In this document: in pieces, positions 35,741-47,137 of the stretch | Numbering within the stretch: the stretch's first letter is position 1 | Layout: every line of letters starts with the position of its first letter | Source: Paragorgia papillata | Lineage: Eukaryota; Cnidaria; Anthozoa; Scleralcyonacea; Coralliidae | Assembly (NCBI GenBank): GCA_035771165.1 | Contig: JAWNZC010000337.1 | Location: 1,104,501-1,168,500 of the forward strand | Direction of reading: 5' to 3' | Length of the DNA: 64,000 nt | Translations under genes and position numbers: made by a program | The notes under the pieces: model-generated | The model's database searches: none | What the model was told of the DNA's origin: nothing | What the model saw: the letters and a program-made list of their open reading frames with translations, nothing else

Positions 35741-35809
<69 letters not shown>
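35741..35809. repeat. (AT)n microsatellite
   Basis: About 34 uninterrupted AT units. Confidence 0.95.
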
Positions 35810-35814
<5 letters not shown>

Positions 35815-35819
35815 TATAA

Positions 35820-36090
35820 ACCGCGCAGGAGGGCTTTATCGGATATAAAACACGGGGCGATAGCCGAGTGTTTTAGAGCCGATAAAGCCCGTACTGCAAG
35901 GTTTTTAAATGGCTTCTAAAAAGAATCACTTCATACGTTCATTGGCGTAGTAATTTGGAAAATTAAGCTTATCTCAGCCGTTAAAAACCAGCGAGAAACT
36001 TAGAGCGCGTCTATATCACATATATAGATCCGATACGCTCATGATTTTTCTTTGTGTTTTCCTCATGAATTATTAATGAATTTTAGAAAT
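35820..36090. repeat. Dispersed non-coding repeat, copy 2
   Basis: Shares with 7868-8245 the blocks AAAACACG(G/A)GGCGATAGCC, TTCATTGGCGTAGTAA and CCTCATGAATTAT. Non-coding. Confidence 0.65.
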
Positions 36091-36138
36091 ATATATATAT
36101 GTAATAGATAAATCCCGAGAACGAGGGATGTATACTAT

Positions 36139-36420
36139 AAGTGGGCTTACCTCAAATGTTGATGGTCGCTACTGTCAGTTTCACGCTGGGCGATCTTCAG
36201 GCCGGAAAGTGCTCAATACCATAGAGGTAGAGCGAATATAGAGATCGCCCCGCGTGAAACTGAGTTGCGACACTCAACATTTTGAGGTAAGCCCACTTAA
36301 ACTATACTATATAATATATATATATATAATATATATATATAGTTTGTATAATATAGTTTAAGTGGGCTTACATCAAAATGTTGAGTGTCGCAACTCAGTT
36401 TCACGCGGGGCGATCTTCAT
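36139..36420. mobile_element. Fold-back element plus a partial copy
   Basis: AGTGGGCTTACCTCAAATGT at the left (36140) is mirrored at 36281-36300, and CAGTTTCACGC(T/G)GGGCGATC also pairs. After a TA-rich spacer a third arm (AGTGGGCTTACATCAAAATG at 36362) repeats the left half to 36420. Confidence 0.75.
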
Positions 36421-37200
36421 AGCTTAAGTTCGATGCATATAGCTTCTAGATCGTTTCTTCTCACGTACCTTGTGCCACCACTTATGTAGACTGCTACGCC
36501 CCCACCACGACCACGAGTTTCTCTGTCGTGACGCTCGATCTTGTAGCCGTAAATTTTTCGTAAATTTTGTAAAGTTCTAAGCTAAACGTTTCGAAATATG
36601 AGTTTCCGATTAAACAATTTTACACAACAACGCTTGTACGGCTCAGGCTTGCGTTATTTAGCAGTGATCAATGCTCCAATTTCATTGGTTCCTTGTACAA
36701 AAAGAGGAATGGAATCATAGTTAATAATAGAACTTATACATGGTTTGGAAACCCGTCCAAATCATTGTTCTATGTTTTTGTTCAAGTGTATGGAAATTTG
36801 TGCAACTTCACGGTATTGTATTTTCTATATAATGAAGCAGTTTGTGGTCACGTGTCCATATAATTTACATCCATATATGGAACTCTATTGTCTTTCAACA
36901 TGACTATCACTTCATGTTGAAAGACAATGGAGCTTTGTTACATTATTGATTATTAACTATGATGGAATGTAGTGCTGCAGTAAGCAGCCGTTAGTGGGGA
37001 GAGAGTAGGACCAACACCACAAACGGCTGCTGGGAAGGATACTAGACCGAAGGTCGAGCAAAATATTAAAATTTGAGACTTAAATATTTTCCATCAAGGC
37101 AAAGATGAACCCATTAGGTGTGTTATGATATCGAACAAATAACCGTACAATTGACAAGTAAATATACCTTGGAAACGTTTATATATATATATATATATAT

Positions 37201-37830
37201 AATGTCTATATTATGTGTGTATTACGATGTACACATCGTAAAATATTGGGCTGGTACGTGACGCTGGTAGTATAGGGAAGAGGGGTTCTGCGACGGGTGG
37301 AGCTTTTTGCTCCACCCATGACGTCGCTATTTATGGTCTTGCGTGCGCATTTTGCTCATTCACATTCGCATTATGCTCATGCTTGCGCATTGTGCTCATT
37401 TACATTCGCATTGTGCTCATTTACATTCGCATTGCGCTCATTTACATTCGCATTGCGCTCATTTACATTCGCATTGTGCTCGTTTACATTCTCATGGTGC
37501 TAATTTACATGCGCATTGTGCTCATTTACATTCGCATTGTGCTCATTTACATTCGCATTGTGCTCATTTACATTCGCATTGCGCTCATTTACATTCGCAT
37601 TGCGCTCATTTACATTCGCATTGCGCTCATTTACATTCGCATTGTGTTCATTTTCATTCGCATTGTGCTCATTTACATTTGCATTGTGCTCATTTACATT
37701 CTCAGTGTGCTCATTTACATTCGCATTGTGCTTATTTACATTCTCATGGAGCTCATGGGTGGAGCAAAGAGCTCCACCCGTCGCAGAACCCCTCTTCCCT
37801 ATACTACTCACGCTAATATAGACATTTGAA
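37201..37830. mobile_element. Fold-back element carrying a 21-bp minisatellite, copy A
   Basis: AATGTCTATATTA and GTAGTATAGGGAAGAGGGGT followed by TCTGCGACGGGTGGAGC form the left arm (37201-37322). The inverted right arm is 37752-37830. Between them lie about 19 units of a 21-base repeat (GCTCATTTACATTCGCATTG plus one base). As 21 is a multiple of three and the unit has no stop, frames on both strands stay open (HCAHLHS, RIVLIYI, CSFTFAL, NANVNEH). These are not genes. Confidence 0.85.
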
Positions 37831-38012
37831 TATATATATATAGTTCTATTACTTCTATTTCTATATTGCCGGCTCCACATGGTCCACAAAAATAGAGCAG
37901 TACACGTGAGATTATCTGATGAACAACTGATCACACATGCATGTGAGATTATCGATTTTATCGGTGGTGGAAAAAGCAATAAACCATTCAATTAATAAAT
38001 CTTCAGAAACTA

Positions 38013-38414
38013 TAAGGCCCTGGTTACATGAAGCGGATTGAGTGTTCGAGTCAAATCTCCAGTTTCTCCTTGTGCTTACATGAATAAGATTGAAAGTTTT
38101 CGATCTGATCGCGAAACGGATGGTTGAAGTCAATCCACGAAGTTGAGTGCATTGACTTGAGATTCAAGCAAGGATCGACTTAAATGTTTCCAATCTGATT
38201 CATCTAAACACGGTTTGACTTGAAAATGTCGCATGAGTGAAGTTAGTGCGTGTCGTACTAAATGGCAGACATTGAGGGAAGAGCAGAAAATAGTGTTCCA
38301 AGTTCCAAGCAGATCGGATTCTCCATGCATGTAAACATGTGCCCGGATTGACTTCACTCGCGTTTTTTGATCCGATTGGACTGTCAATCCGCTTCGTGGT
38401 CTAAACAGGGCCTA
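38013..38414. mobile_element. MITE with AGGCCCTGTTTA ends, copy A
   Basis: TAAGGCCCTGGTTACATGAA at the left and TAAACAGGGCCTA (in inverse) at the right, with GCGGATTGA / TCAATCCGC pairs inside. About 400 bp, non-coding, carried in both segmental copies (44714-45133 in copy B), so it inserted before the duplication. Confidence 0.8.
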
Positions 38415-38714
38415 AATGTAGAGATCAGAGTTTGACAGGCGCATGAGTCATTGAATCAGTACGACTAAATATGCAAATATAGGAACTTTTCATTAAATCT
38501 GACCAATCGTATAATCAAGGGTTCTAAACAATTTATTATAAAAACATTCTTAGTTCTTCTTAAATTCTAACTGAACAGGTCTTTCAACGATATGAGCGAG
38601 GAATTAACTGAATCATTAATAAAAGTTAATTTTCCCTCCATATGGCTTCTGAAGACAACTCTTTCAAAACTCTTCAACTTCAAGTTATCAACTTTGAGTT
38701 TCTAATTAACAATT

Positions 38715-40015
38715 AGACAACGAGCCCAACTCGGCTTCGCCTCGTTGACTATTCGCTCATAGAAAACGAGTTAATATACTTATATGTATTTAACTATAAG
38801 TTAAATAAATTCTCGACAATAACGTATTCTTGTACAACTGATGGAAAAGTAAAGTTTTCTTGCATAACTTAGCATGGGTTTTCATGTACAATATTTAAAC
38901 AACATATCACTCATTTGATATGTAAAAGTGACAAAAAGTTGAAAGAAACATTCCATTTAGCTTGAAACACGATCAAGTCGGGGTTGTTTTTTTTTGCGGG
39001 ATTTATATCCCATAAATCCCGCATTATAAATTCATAGGGTGCCTGCTACAACTATCTCGTATGGTAACGCCGGTAGCGCCCACATACGGGAAGGAGAGCA
39101 AGGGTTTGCTTTTCGCTCCACGTAGTTTACGAGAGGAAGGCAAACCAATGAAAATCATCAAAATCTGTTGGTTAGTCAGCAATTTATTACACTGAACGTT
39201 GATCGAGCATAAAATGTGGGATTGATACTGCATCAATACGCATGCGCAATGCTGTAATGATAGATCTAGTACTAATTATTCATACTAATTATTCAAACAA
39301 GCTTGTAGAAGTCTCTGTATGTGTTCAATGAACCTTTACGTACTTATCAAGTTGTTTAATAAACTATTATTCAAAGGTTGCTTTGGAGTCTTATTATTTC
39401 ATAAAATCCCGTTAACATTTGACATAACAATGTCCTTCGACACTCGGCAAATGCTATCTTTTAGAAAACCTTCTTCAATCGTGTTTTAAGTCGGATAAAT
39501 ACCTCGAATGTCGGCTTTAAGCCAGATAAATCCCTCGGGCCTTCGGCCCTAAAGCCTCCGTTCTCGGTATTTATCCTATACATATAGTTTACATCACGAA
39601 ATCTTGCCAGCAGCAAGTGTAATTTTGAAATGTGTTTTGTTTGCAGTTATTTCGTTTTAAACGAACACAAATAAACAATTTAACGATCTTACCACTAATA
39701 ATTTCCATTCTAACCATTTTGTAGCCGTTTCTGTTTTCTGTAGAACTTATTGCTTCGCCTAAATGTTCAATTTCTTCTTTCACTTGCCCACTGGCCGCTA
39801 TAATTTCGGCGCCATTGTTGCTTAACAGAACAACCGCTGGCTCTAATGATCATTGCTCGTGCTACACTACGCATTTTGTCATTGGTCAATTTCGTTAAAA
39901 GAATGACTTTCATTGGTTTATCCCAGAGGTTTATATCACCAATTATAAACTCCTGCAATAGCCAATGAAATTCGAGGATTTGCATTATAAACTTGTAAAT
40001 TTATACTAATAACAT
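38715..40015. other. Segment present only in copy A
   Basis: Relative to copy B the sequence departs after TTTGAGTTTCTAAT and rejoins just before TACTTTATTCCTTGCTTACA. It contains CGAGCCCAACTCGGCTTCGCCTCG and TTATATCCCATAAATCCCGC symmetric blocks typical of non-coding repeats. No gene. Confidence 0.5.
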
Positions 40016-40174
40016 ATAGTCGTGTATGCATACTTTATTCCTTGCTTACAAGTACATCTTCATTTTATACCAGTATAAATTAAAAAGTTAGGCAGCTTTT
40101 CATCAAACTCAGTTCAGTAATTACAGTGAGTTTTATAGCTCACGTACATAACCACGGTTACATAACAAGTCAGG

Positions 40175-41092
40175 ATGTCAAGCAATTCAGTCAGCTCTAA
40201 CTCAACGATTACTTACTGGTTAGAGAAATGGCCATATGTTCCAATGCCCTTCGAGGTCGCTGTAGTAGCGTCTGTGATCAGTGCTATCCTTGGTGTTTTT
40301 GGAGCTGTGACCAACGCACTTGTTATGTTCCTTATCAGCCAGATAAAAAAATCAGGAGAACTAGAGAATATGGATATTCTTGTTTTAAGTTTGTGTTTCT
40401 CTGACTTCCTGACAAGCAGTGCAATACCGCCGCAGTTAATACTTCGTATACTAGCCCGTACTCGCGTTTCAGCGACACAATCATTTTGCATTCATGTCAC
40501 AACTCACATCTCTTTAACTTCAGGCTGTCTTAGTCTGCTTATGGTTACTTTGGAGAGACATTTGTCGATTAAATATCCTTTCCGTTATGCCGTCCACGTC
40601 ACCAAGATAAAAATTTACCTTTGTTTGGCATTCGTCTGGACAATCGCTTCTGGTATGATTTTATTTATCTACCTGGATGGAAAAACTGAAACCCAGGTGT
40701 ATCCCGTACTGATTAGCACAACATGCACTCTCACAATCATTCTTCAAGCAATGATATATAGGTTTGTCAGAGTTCAGAATCGTAAAGTGCAGCAACAGGT
40801 CGATGCGGTTCAGCACAACCAAGTCACAAACAACATAAGAAGCATTGCTTCCCATTCAAAGACCAACACAACAGTCTTTTTCATCAGCGCCGTTTTCATC
40901 GCAACTTGGCTACCCTCGATTTTATTTCGCCTTATGTACGTCATTGATGGTGAAGTCACATACTACTTACAGTGGATTCATATCTTTAGCGTTGTACTAC
41001 AATTGCACTCTTGCATCAATCCTTACATTTATGTACTGCGCACAAGCCGCATAAAACGTATCATTGCCAGGGTCTTTGAAAGGACACAGTAG
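40175..41092 (+). CDS. Class A (rhodopsin-type) G protein-coupled receptor, single exon
   Basis: The 305-residue protein has seven hydrophobic segments. TM1 is about 25-55 (GAVTNALVMFLI). TM2 contains LCFSDFL, the conserved Asp. TM3 begins with Cys and ends LERHLS, with ERH in place of DRY. TM4 contains the conserved Trp. TM5 is about 180-202. TM6 contains TWLP, a CWxP variant. TM7 has NPYIY (NPxxY). N-glycosylation sites (NSTI) sit in the short extracellular N-terminus. It resembles the short intronless melanocortin/adenosine-like receptors that are expanded in cnidarians; ligand unknown. Start ATG follows ACAAGTCAGG, which is also conserved in copy B. AATAAA at 41290-41295 is a candidate 3' signal. 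Confidence 0.9.
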   Translation: MSSNSVSSNSTITYWLEKWPYVPMPFEVAVVASVISAILGVFGAVTNALVMFLISQIKKSGELENMDILVLSLCFSDFLTSSAIPPQLILRILARTRVSATQSFCIHVTTHISLTSGCLSLLMVTLERHLSIKYPFRYAVHVTKIKIYLCLAFVWTIASGMILFIYLDGKTETQVYPVLISTTCTLTIILQAMIYRFVRVQNRKVQQQVDAVQHNQVTNNIRSIASHSKTNTTVFFISAVFIATWLPSILFRLMYVIDGEVTYYLQWIHIFSVVLQLHSCINPYIYVLRTSRIKRIIARVFERTQ

Positions 41093-42782
41093 TTTTTATG
41101 TGCATGTGAGTAGCAGAAAAGTCAAAAATTTAATTTCCTTTACTGATTACGAGGGATAGGTCGTACTGTAAAACCCTTTGGTGATATGCTTGTGAAAATA
41201 TGATATGCTTTTTGCATACTACTTTTGTTTATCAAACATATTCAGTAACAAACAGGATATTCAACTTAAAAGTAAAATGACGTTTAAAAAATAAACTCTA
41301 TAACCTAGCATGGGATTATATTAATAAACTATAAAATTAAAAACTAATCTACACGTGAATGCATATTTAACTGATGTAAAAAAAATGTTTAAAAAAATTA
41401 AAAAATTATTATGGACGTCTGATAGTAATGTCGCTAGATTCATTAATCATTAGAAGAAGTGCCATCGTTTATAAACGTGTAAATGTCTCGTATAATTGCT
41501 CTGCCTACATCGATTCCACTGATGAGGAACTCTGACATTCATAGCCGAGAGACACGTTTTTCGAAGTTAATCTACTTTGCCCCCGATACAACCTGAACAG
41601 ACAATGGCAAAATTGAATCTATTTGTTAAATATATAATTATAATATATTATATATATTATATATATTATGGAGAGGTATGACGTGGCATATTAATAAGGC
41701 CTACGCTCCATTCAGACGACGGCGGTCTATTACCATGCAGAAGCCTATTGCATCTTGATGAATATGAATATATGAGAACAACGATTACGACGGGAGTATC
41801 GAAACGTTACATAATGAACAGTAACTTCTAAAACTTACTTTCAAAAAAAGCCAGAGTAGCGTTAAATCATGTCGTGTTCCCTATAACATTTGTCTGTATG
41901 AACATTTAAGCGTATCCCATATTCTTAAATGTGAGGGCTGAGCCCCACCCCCCAAACAAAAATGAGGCTAAACCTTGTTAGATTTGATTATTTAGCCTAA
42001 AATGTGTTGTCTTTTGAGTGTTTACAGTTTTACATGATTTGTTAAAGCCTTGAAAACTCATAGATCTCTTGAAAATACAGGAAGTGCCATTTCAAAGCTC
42101 TTTCAATGTCCAGCCCCCTCTGGGAACACCGTGCAAGGCAAATGTCTCCCGGGGGGATGGTCAAGTCTGGAATTGACTTGTGCATAAGCTAAACTACTTG
42201 AAATCATAAGCGTACTGGCCTAATGGGCACGGGCCAACCTTTTTGCAGTTTTCGGTATATTGGGCGTCTTGTCGGGCAAAATCCTTGACCAGCGGTCTCA
42301 GTAGTCAGTACTACAATTACTTCAAAGAATTATAAACCAAATCAACATGGCAAAACTGCGTTACTTACTATATATTATGATTTACGGCAATATAGTTATT
42401 ATTTAATCATTTAATGTTTAATTGTTTATAGTTTTATTCTATTCTGAAATATTGAAACATTTGCGTGATTTGGTAGTTTCAGACTTCAGTCATCGTTAGC
42501 AGGGCAGTTGTTGTCGGGCAAAAAAATTGGGCCAACTGTTTTGAAGCCCTTCCGTTCGCCGCTGCTTGAAATATTAACTTTCAGGTAAATACATTCTAGT
42601 CAATCACGTTGATCTGCATATAATAGATCAAGAGAATAATCGAAATATCACTCTTCAAAAAATTCGGTGTAGTTCTAATAAGCTATGCTTTTCGAAATAT
42701 TCGTGATTCCAAGGGCCGCGAAGTTCGCGGATAATTTTCATTCTTTAGAAATGTAATTTGAGCACATAGTCAAAACACTATT
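41093..42782. other. Spacer between segmental copies, no gene
   Basis: A/T-rich DNA with a TA tract at about 41640-41670. A GTCGGGCAAAA motif occurs twice (42275 and 42512). No coding, RNA or transposon structure is supported. Confidence 0.45.
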
Positions 42783-43550
42783 CTTCGTAAATTTTGTAAA
42801 GTTCTAAGCTAAACTTTTCGAAATATGAGTTTCCGATTAAACAATTTTGCACAACTGAACCCTTGTACGGCTCAGGCTTGCGTTATTTAGCAGTGATCAA
42901 TGCTCCAATTTCATTGGTTCCTAGGCCTTGTACAAAAAGAGGAATGGAATCATAGTTAATAGAACTTATACATGGTTTGGAAACCCGTCCAAATCATTGT
43001 TCTATATTTTTGTTCACTGAGTGTATGGAAATTTGTGCAACTTCACGGTATTGTATTTTCTATATAATGAAGCAGTTTGTGGTCACGTGTCCATATAATT
43101 TACATCCATATATGGAACTCTATTGTCTTTCAACATGACTATCACTTCATGTTGAAAGACAATGGAGCTTCGTTACATTATTAACTATGATGGAATGTAG
43201 TGCTGCAGTAAGCAGCCGTTAGTGGGAGAGAGAGAGTAGGGTTATAAATCCATGTCCTATATTCACGAATTTACTTGGTTGGGATTAGGGTGTGTGTTGG
43301 GGTCAGGCTTTCATGAAGTACTGGGTTATTTAGGACATGGAATTATTACCGAGAGTAGGACCAACACCAAAAACGGCTGCCAGGAAGGAGACTGGACCGA
43401 AGGTCGAGCCTAATATTAAAATTTGAGACTTAAATATTTTCCATCAAGGCAAAGATGAACCCATTAGGTGTTTTATGATATCGAACAAATAACCGTACAA
43501 TTGACAAGTAAATATACCTTGGAAACGTTTATATATATATATATATAATG

Positions 43551-44301
43551 TCTATATTATGTGTGTATTACGATGTACACATCGTAAAATATTGGGCCGG
43601 TACGTGACGCTAGTAGTATAAGGAAGAGGGGTACTGCGACGGGTGGAGCTTTTTGCTCCACCCATGACGTCGCTATTTATGGTCTTGCGTGCGCATTTTG
43701 CTCATTCACATTCGCATTATGCTCATGCTTGCGCATTGTGCTCATTTACATTCGCATTGTGCTCATTTACATTCGCATTGGGCTCATTTACATTCGCATT
43801 GCGCTCATTTACATTCGCATTGCGCTCATTTACATTCGCATTGCGCTCATTTACATTCGCATTGTGCTCGTTTACATTCTCATGGTGCTAATTTACATGC
43901 GCATTGTGCTCATTTACATTCTCATTGTGCTCATTTACATTCGCATTGTGCTCATTTACATTCGCATTGTGCTCATTTACATTCGCATTGTGCTCATTTA
44001 CATTCGCATTGTGCTCATTTACATTCGCATTGTGCTCATTTACATTTGCATTGTGCTCATTTACATTCTCAGTGTGCTCATTTACATTCGCATTGTGCTT
44101 ATTTACATTCTCATGGAGCTCATGGGTGGAGCAAAGAGCTCCTCCCGCTCCACCCGTCGCAGAACCCCTCTTCCCTTACTACTCACGCTAATATAGACAT
44201 TTGAATATATATATATATATATTAGCGTGGGTAGTATAGGGAAGAGGGGTTCTGCGACGGGTGGAGCGGGAGGAGCTCTTTGCTCCACCCATGAGCTCCA
44301 T
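43551..44301. mobile_element. Fold-back element with 21-bp minisatellite, copy B
   Basis: Same structure as 37201-37830, with about 20 repeat units and an altered unit composition. Its right arm is followed by an inverted duplicate of itself (GTAGTATAGGGAAGAGGGGT at 44230), giving an 80-base hairpin around a TA loop. Confidence 0.85.
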
Positions 44302-44384
44302 TATATATATATATGTATATATGTATATATATATATATGTTAGTTGAAATTGTAGCTTGGTGTAATGTGAGTAAAATTTGTTCT

Positions 44385-44460
44385 CAAGCTTTATACTCAG
44401 AAAAATGTCTGAGACATTTTTCTGAGTATAAAGCTTGAGAACAAATTTTACTCATATATA
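44385..44460. repeat. Inverted repeat TTCTCAAGCTTTATACTCAG
   Basis: AAATTTGTTCTCAAGCTTTA followed by TACTCAGAAAAATGTCT is mirrored at once by its complement. Short perfect fold-back, flanked by TA tracts. Confidence 0.85.
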
Positions 44461-44713
44461 TATATATATATATATACATATATATATAAGATATATATAT
44501 ATATATATCTTGTTCTGCTTTTTTATATAAAAACATAGTTCTATTACTTCTATTTCTATATTGCCGGCTCCACTGGTCCACAAAAATAGAGCAGTACACG
44601 TGAGATTATCCGATGAACAACTGATCACACATGCATGTGAGATTATCGATTTTATCGGTGGTGGAAAAAGCAATAAACCATTAATATTTTATATAATAAA
44701 TCTTCAGAAACTA

Positions 44714-45133
44714 TAAGGCCCTGGTTACATGAAGCGGATTGAGTGTTCGAGTCAAATCTCCAGTTTCTCCTTGTGTTTACATGAATAAGATTGAAAGTTT
44801 TCGATCTGATCGCGAAACGGATGGCTGAAGTCAATACAAGAAGTTGAGTGGATTGACTTGAGATTCAAGCAAGGATCGACTTAAATGTTTCCAATCTGAT
44901 TCATCTAAACACGGTTTGACTTGAAAATGTCGTATGAGTGAAGTTAGTGCGTGTCGTACTAAATGGCAGACACTGAGGGAAGAGCAGAAAATAGTGTTCC
45001 AAAACCGAAAACAAAGTTCCAAGCAGATCGGATTCTCCATGCATGTAAACATGTGCCCAGATTGACTTCACTCGCATTTTCAATCCGATTGGACTGTCAA
45101 TCCGCTTCGTTGCTTGTGTAAACAGGGCCTAAA
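44714..45133. mobile_element. MITE with AGGCCCTGTTTA ends, copy B
   Basis: Counterpart of 38013-38414 with a short extra block (AAAACCGAAAACAAAGTTCC near 45001). Confidence 0.8.
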
Positions 45134-45146
45134 TTAGAGATAATAG

Positions 45147-45499
45147 GGAGTTTACAAACTACGACGACGACGGCATGGACAACGCGATATAAATTTTGGC
45201 ATTTAAAAGAAAACACGGTTGAATAACTTCCCTGTTTGCACAATTGCACTCAAAGCTTATTTTATGACTTTTAAAACGTTCGACAACTCGTAAAATGTTG
45301 CATTGATAGTGTTGAAGGCATTCATAAGCAACAGCCTTCATCGGTCCATGACATGAAAATGCACTCAATGGCGTTGTAAACATAACGAGGACGACTTAAA
45401 GATTTCTCTTGGGACTGCAAATTATTCATTTTCTTTCTTCTAAAGGAAGAATTATTTCGTTTGAATGGCCGCGTCGTCGTCGTAGATCGTAAACTCCTA
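45147..45499. mobile_element. MITE inserted only in copy B
   Basis: GGAGTTTAC at the left and GTAAACTCC at the right, with ACGACGACG / CGTCGTCGT just inside. It interrupts sequence that is continuous in copy A (38414-38430), and TAATAG flanks both sides, a likely target duplication. It therefore inserted after the segmental duplication. Confidence 0.8.
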
Positions 45500-45884
45500 A
45501 TAATAGCATTGTGGCCGGGCTCAGAGTTTGACAAGCACATGAGTCATTTAAACTGACCAATAGTAATCAAGGGTTCTGAACAATTTATTATAAAAACATT
45601 CTTAGTTCTTCTTAAATTCTAACTGAACAGGTCTTTCAACGATATGAGCGAGGAATTAACTGAATCATTAATAAAAGTTAATTTTCCCTCCATATGGCTT
45701 CTGAAGACAACTCTTTCAAAAGTCTCAGTCGACTTCAAGTTATCAACTTTGAGTTTCTAATATCATTTATAAAATAGGTTGCGTCTTACGCACGCTGTGA
45801 TTGGTCAATTACCGTGTTTATATCACGCAATGTAAACACGGTTGTGATGTCACGGCACATTTTTTAGCCTTATTTCATAAAAGA

Positions 45885-46068
45885 AATAGAAAATGGATGC
45901 CCTGTGTCTATATAACCTGATGCAAACACTCGAGTGAGTTGGGAGAATTCGAAAGTACTTATGTAAACCCTCGCCTACGGCTCGGGTTCACATAAACTTT
46001 CGAATTCTCCCAACTCACTCTCGTGTTTGCATCAAGCTATATAAACACGGGCGGCCATTTTCTATTTC
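45885..46068. repeat. Fold-back element in copy B
   Basis: AGAAATAGAAAATGG at the left is mirrored at the right (CCATTTTCTATTTCT). GAGTTGGGAGAATTCGAAAG and its complement form the inner arms around CCTCGCCTACGGCTCGGG. Non-coding. Confidence 0.85.
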
Positions 46069-46216
46069 TTAAATAGTTGTGTATGATACTTTATTCCTTG
46101 CTTACAAATACATCTTCATTTTATACCAGTATAAATTAAAAAGTTAGGCAGCTTTTCATCAAACTCAGTTCAGCAATTACAGTGAGTTTTATAGCTCACG
46201 TACATAACAAGTCAGG

Positions 46217-46648
46217 ATGTCAAGCAATTCAGACAGTTCTAACTCAACGATTACTTACTGGATAGAGAAATGGCCATATGTTCCAATGCCCTTCGAGGTC
46301 GCTTTAGTAGCGTCTGTGATCAGTGCTATCCTTGGTGTTTTTGGAGCTGTGACCAACGCACTTGTTATGTTCCTTATCAGTCAGATAATAAAATCAGGGG
46401 AACTGGAGAATATGGATATTCTTGTTCTAAGTTTGTGTTTCTCGACTTCCTGACAAGCACTGCAATACCGCCGAAGTTAATTATAATACTTCGTATACTA
46501 GCCCGTACTCGCGTTTCAGCGACACAATCATTTTGCATTCATGTCACAACCCACATCACTTTAAATTCAGGATGTCTTAGTCTGCTTATGGTTACTTTGG
46601 AGATACATTTGTCGATTAAATATCCATTCCGTTATGCCGTCCACGTCA
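46217..46648 (+). pseudogene. GPCR pseudogene, 5' part only
   Basis: Nearly identical to the first 427 bases of the GPCR at 40175. A single base is lost at about 46442 (TTCTCGAC where the intact copy has TTCTCTGAC), which shifts the frame within TM2. A 6-base TTATAA insertion follows at about 46481. The sequence ends at CCACGTCA (46648), where the viral element begins; TM4-TM7 are missing. Non-functional. Confidence 0.95.
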
Positions 46649-47100
46649 GTAGTGTATAATTGCCGATTCTGGGACATACCTTAATGGCCGCCATTTGTTT
46701 ACTAAAACTTTGTTTACCGATTCTGGATTTTTTGACTTCCGGTTTCGAATTTTTTTTGCGACACCCTCCTTGGATTTTTGTTTACCGATTCTGGGACATG
46801 TTTGAAAAGATTACCCACCCCCTTCTAAAAAGGTTTGCAACACCCTCCTTGGATTTTTGTTTACCGATTCTGGGACATGTTTGAAAAGATTACCCACCCC
46901 CTTCTAAAAAGGTTTGCGACACCCTCCTGGATTTTTTTAAAGATGGCTGCCAAATTTTTGGGATTGGGGGTTTTGGAATTTTCTCCAAGATGGCTGCCGA
47001 TCCTGGATTTTTTTTGAAAATGTTTGGGGGTTGGGGTTTTGGATTTTTTGGAAATTTTTTGGAATTTTTGGGACTTTTTGGGATTGGGGGTTTTTTAATT
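46648..47100. repeat. Left terminal region with 79-bp tandem repeats
   Basis: A unit starting ACACCCTCC(T)TGGATTTTT begins at 46761, 46840 and 46919, a strict 79-base period; the second unit is almost identical to the first and the third is truncated. The core CCGATTCTGGGACAT also appears once at the very end (46664). Beyond 46930 come TTTTTGGGATTGGGGGTTTT-like blocks that recur at 47070 and, in part, at 60070, 60148 and 60880. This is probably the terminal inverted repeat. Confidence 0.8.
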
Positions 47101-47137
47101 GACTTGCTTGTTTTTAAAAATAAATAAAATAAAAAAA

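Larger units (their letters stand above)
36566..40601. repeat. Segmental duplication, copy A
   Basis: The sequence from TTCGTAAATTTTGTAAAG (36566) through the GPCR 5' half matches copy B (42783-46648) in the same order: CTTGTACGGCTCAGGCTTGC, the hairpin TTTCAACATGACTATCACTT, the minisatellite element, the CTGGTTACATGAAGCGGATT element, the GATATGAGCGAGGAATTAAC block, and the GPCR. Copy A has about 1.3 kb (38715-40015) not found in copy B. The offset is about 6.1 kb, so this is a tandem duplication. Confidence 0.9.
42783..46648. repeat. Segmental duplication, copy B (truncated)
   Basis: Direct copy of 36566-40601 with small differences. It has an extra 90 bases at about 43235-43350, a longer A/T stretch and a partial inverted copy of the minisatellite arm (44213-44301), a MITE found only here (45147-45499) and a different insertion at 45755-46075. 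It ends abruptly at 46648 where the Polinton begins. Confidence 0.9.

Noticed and set aside
37343..37740. CRISPR-like array
   Set aside because: Units are contiguous with no unique spacers, in an animal genome; it is a minisatellite.
37297..37991. Long overlapping frames of 7-residue repeats on both strands
   Set aside because: They arise from a 21-bp minisatellite without stops; the same happens at 43643-44204. No single frame is favoured.
46217..46659. Second functional GPCR
   Set aside because: One-base deletion in TM2 and loss of TM4-TM7 at the viral junction.
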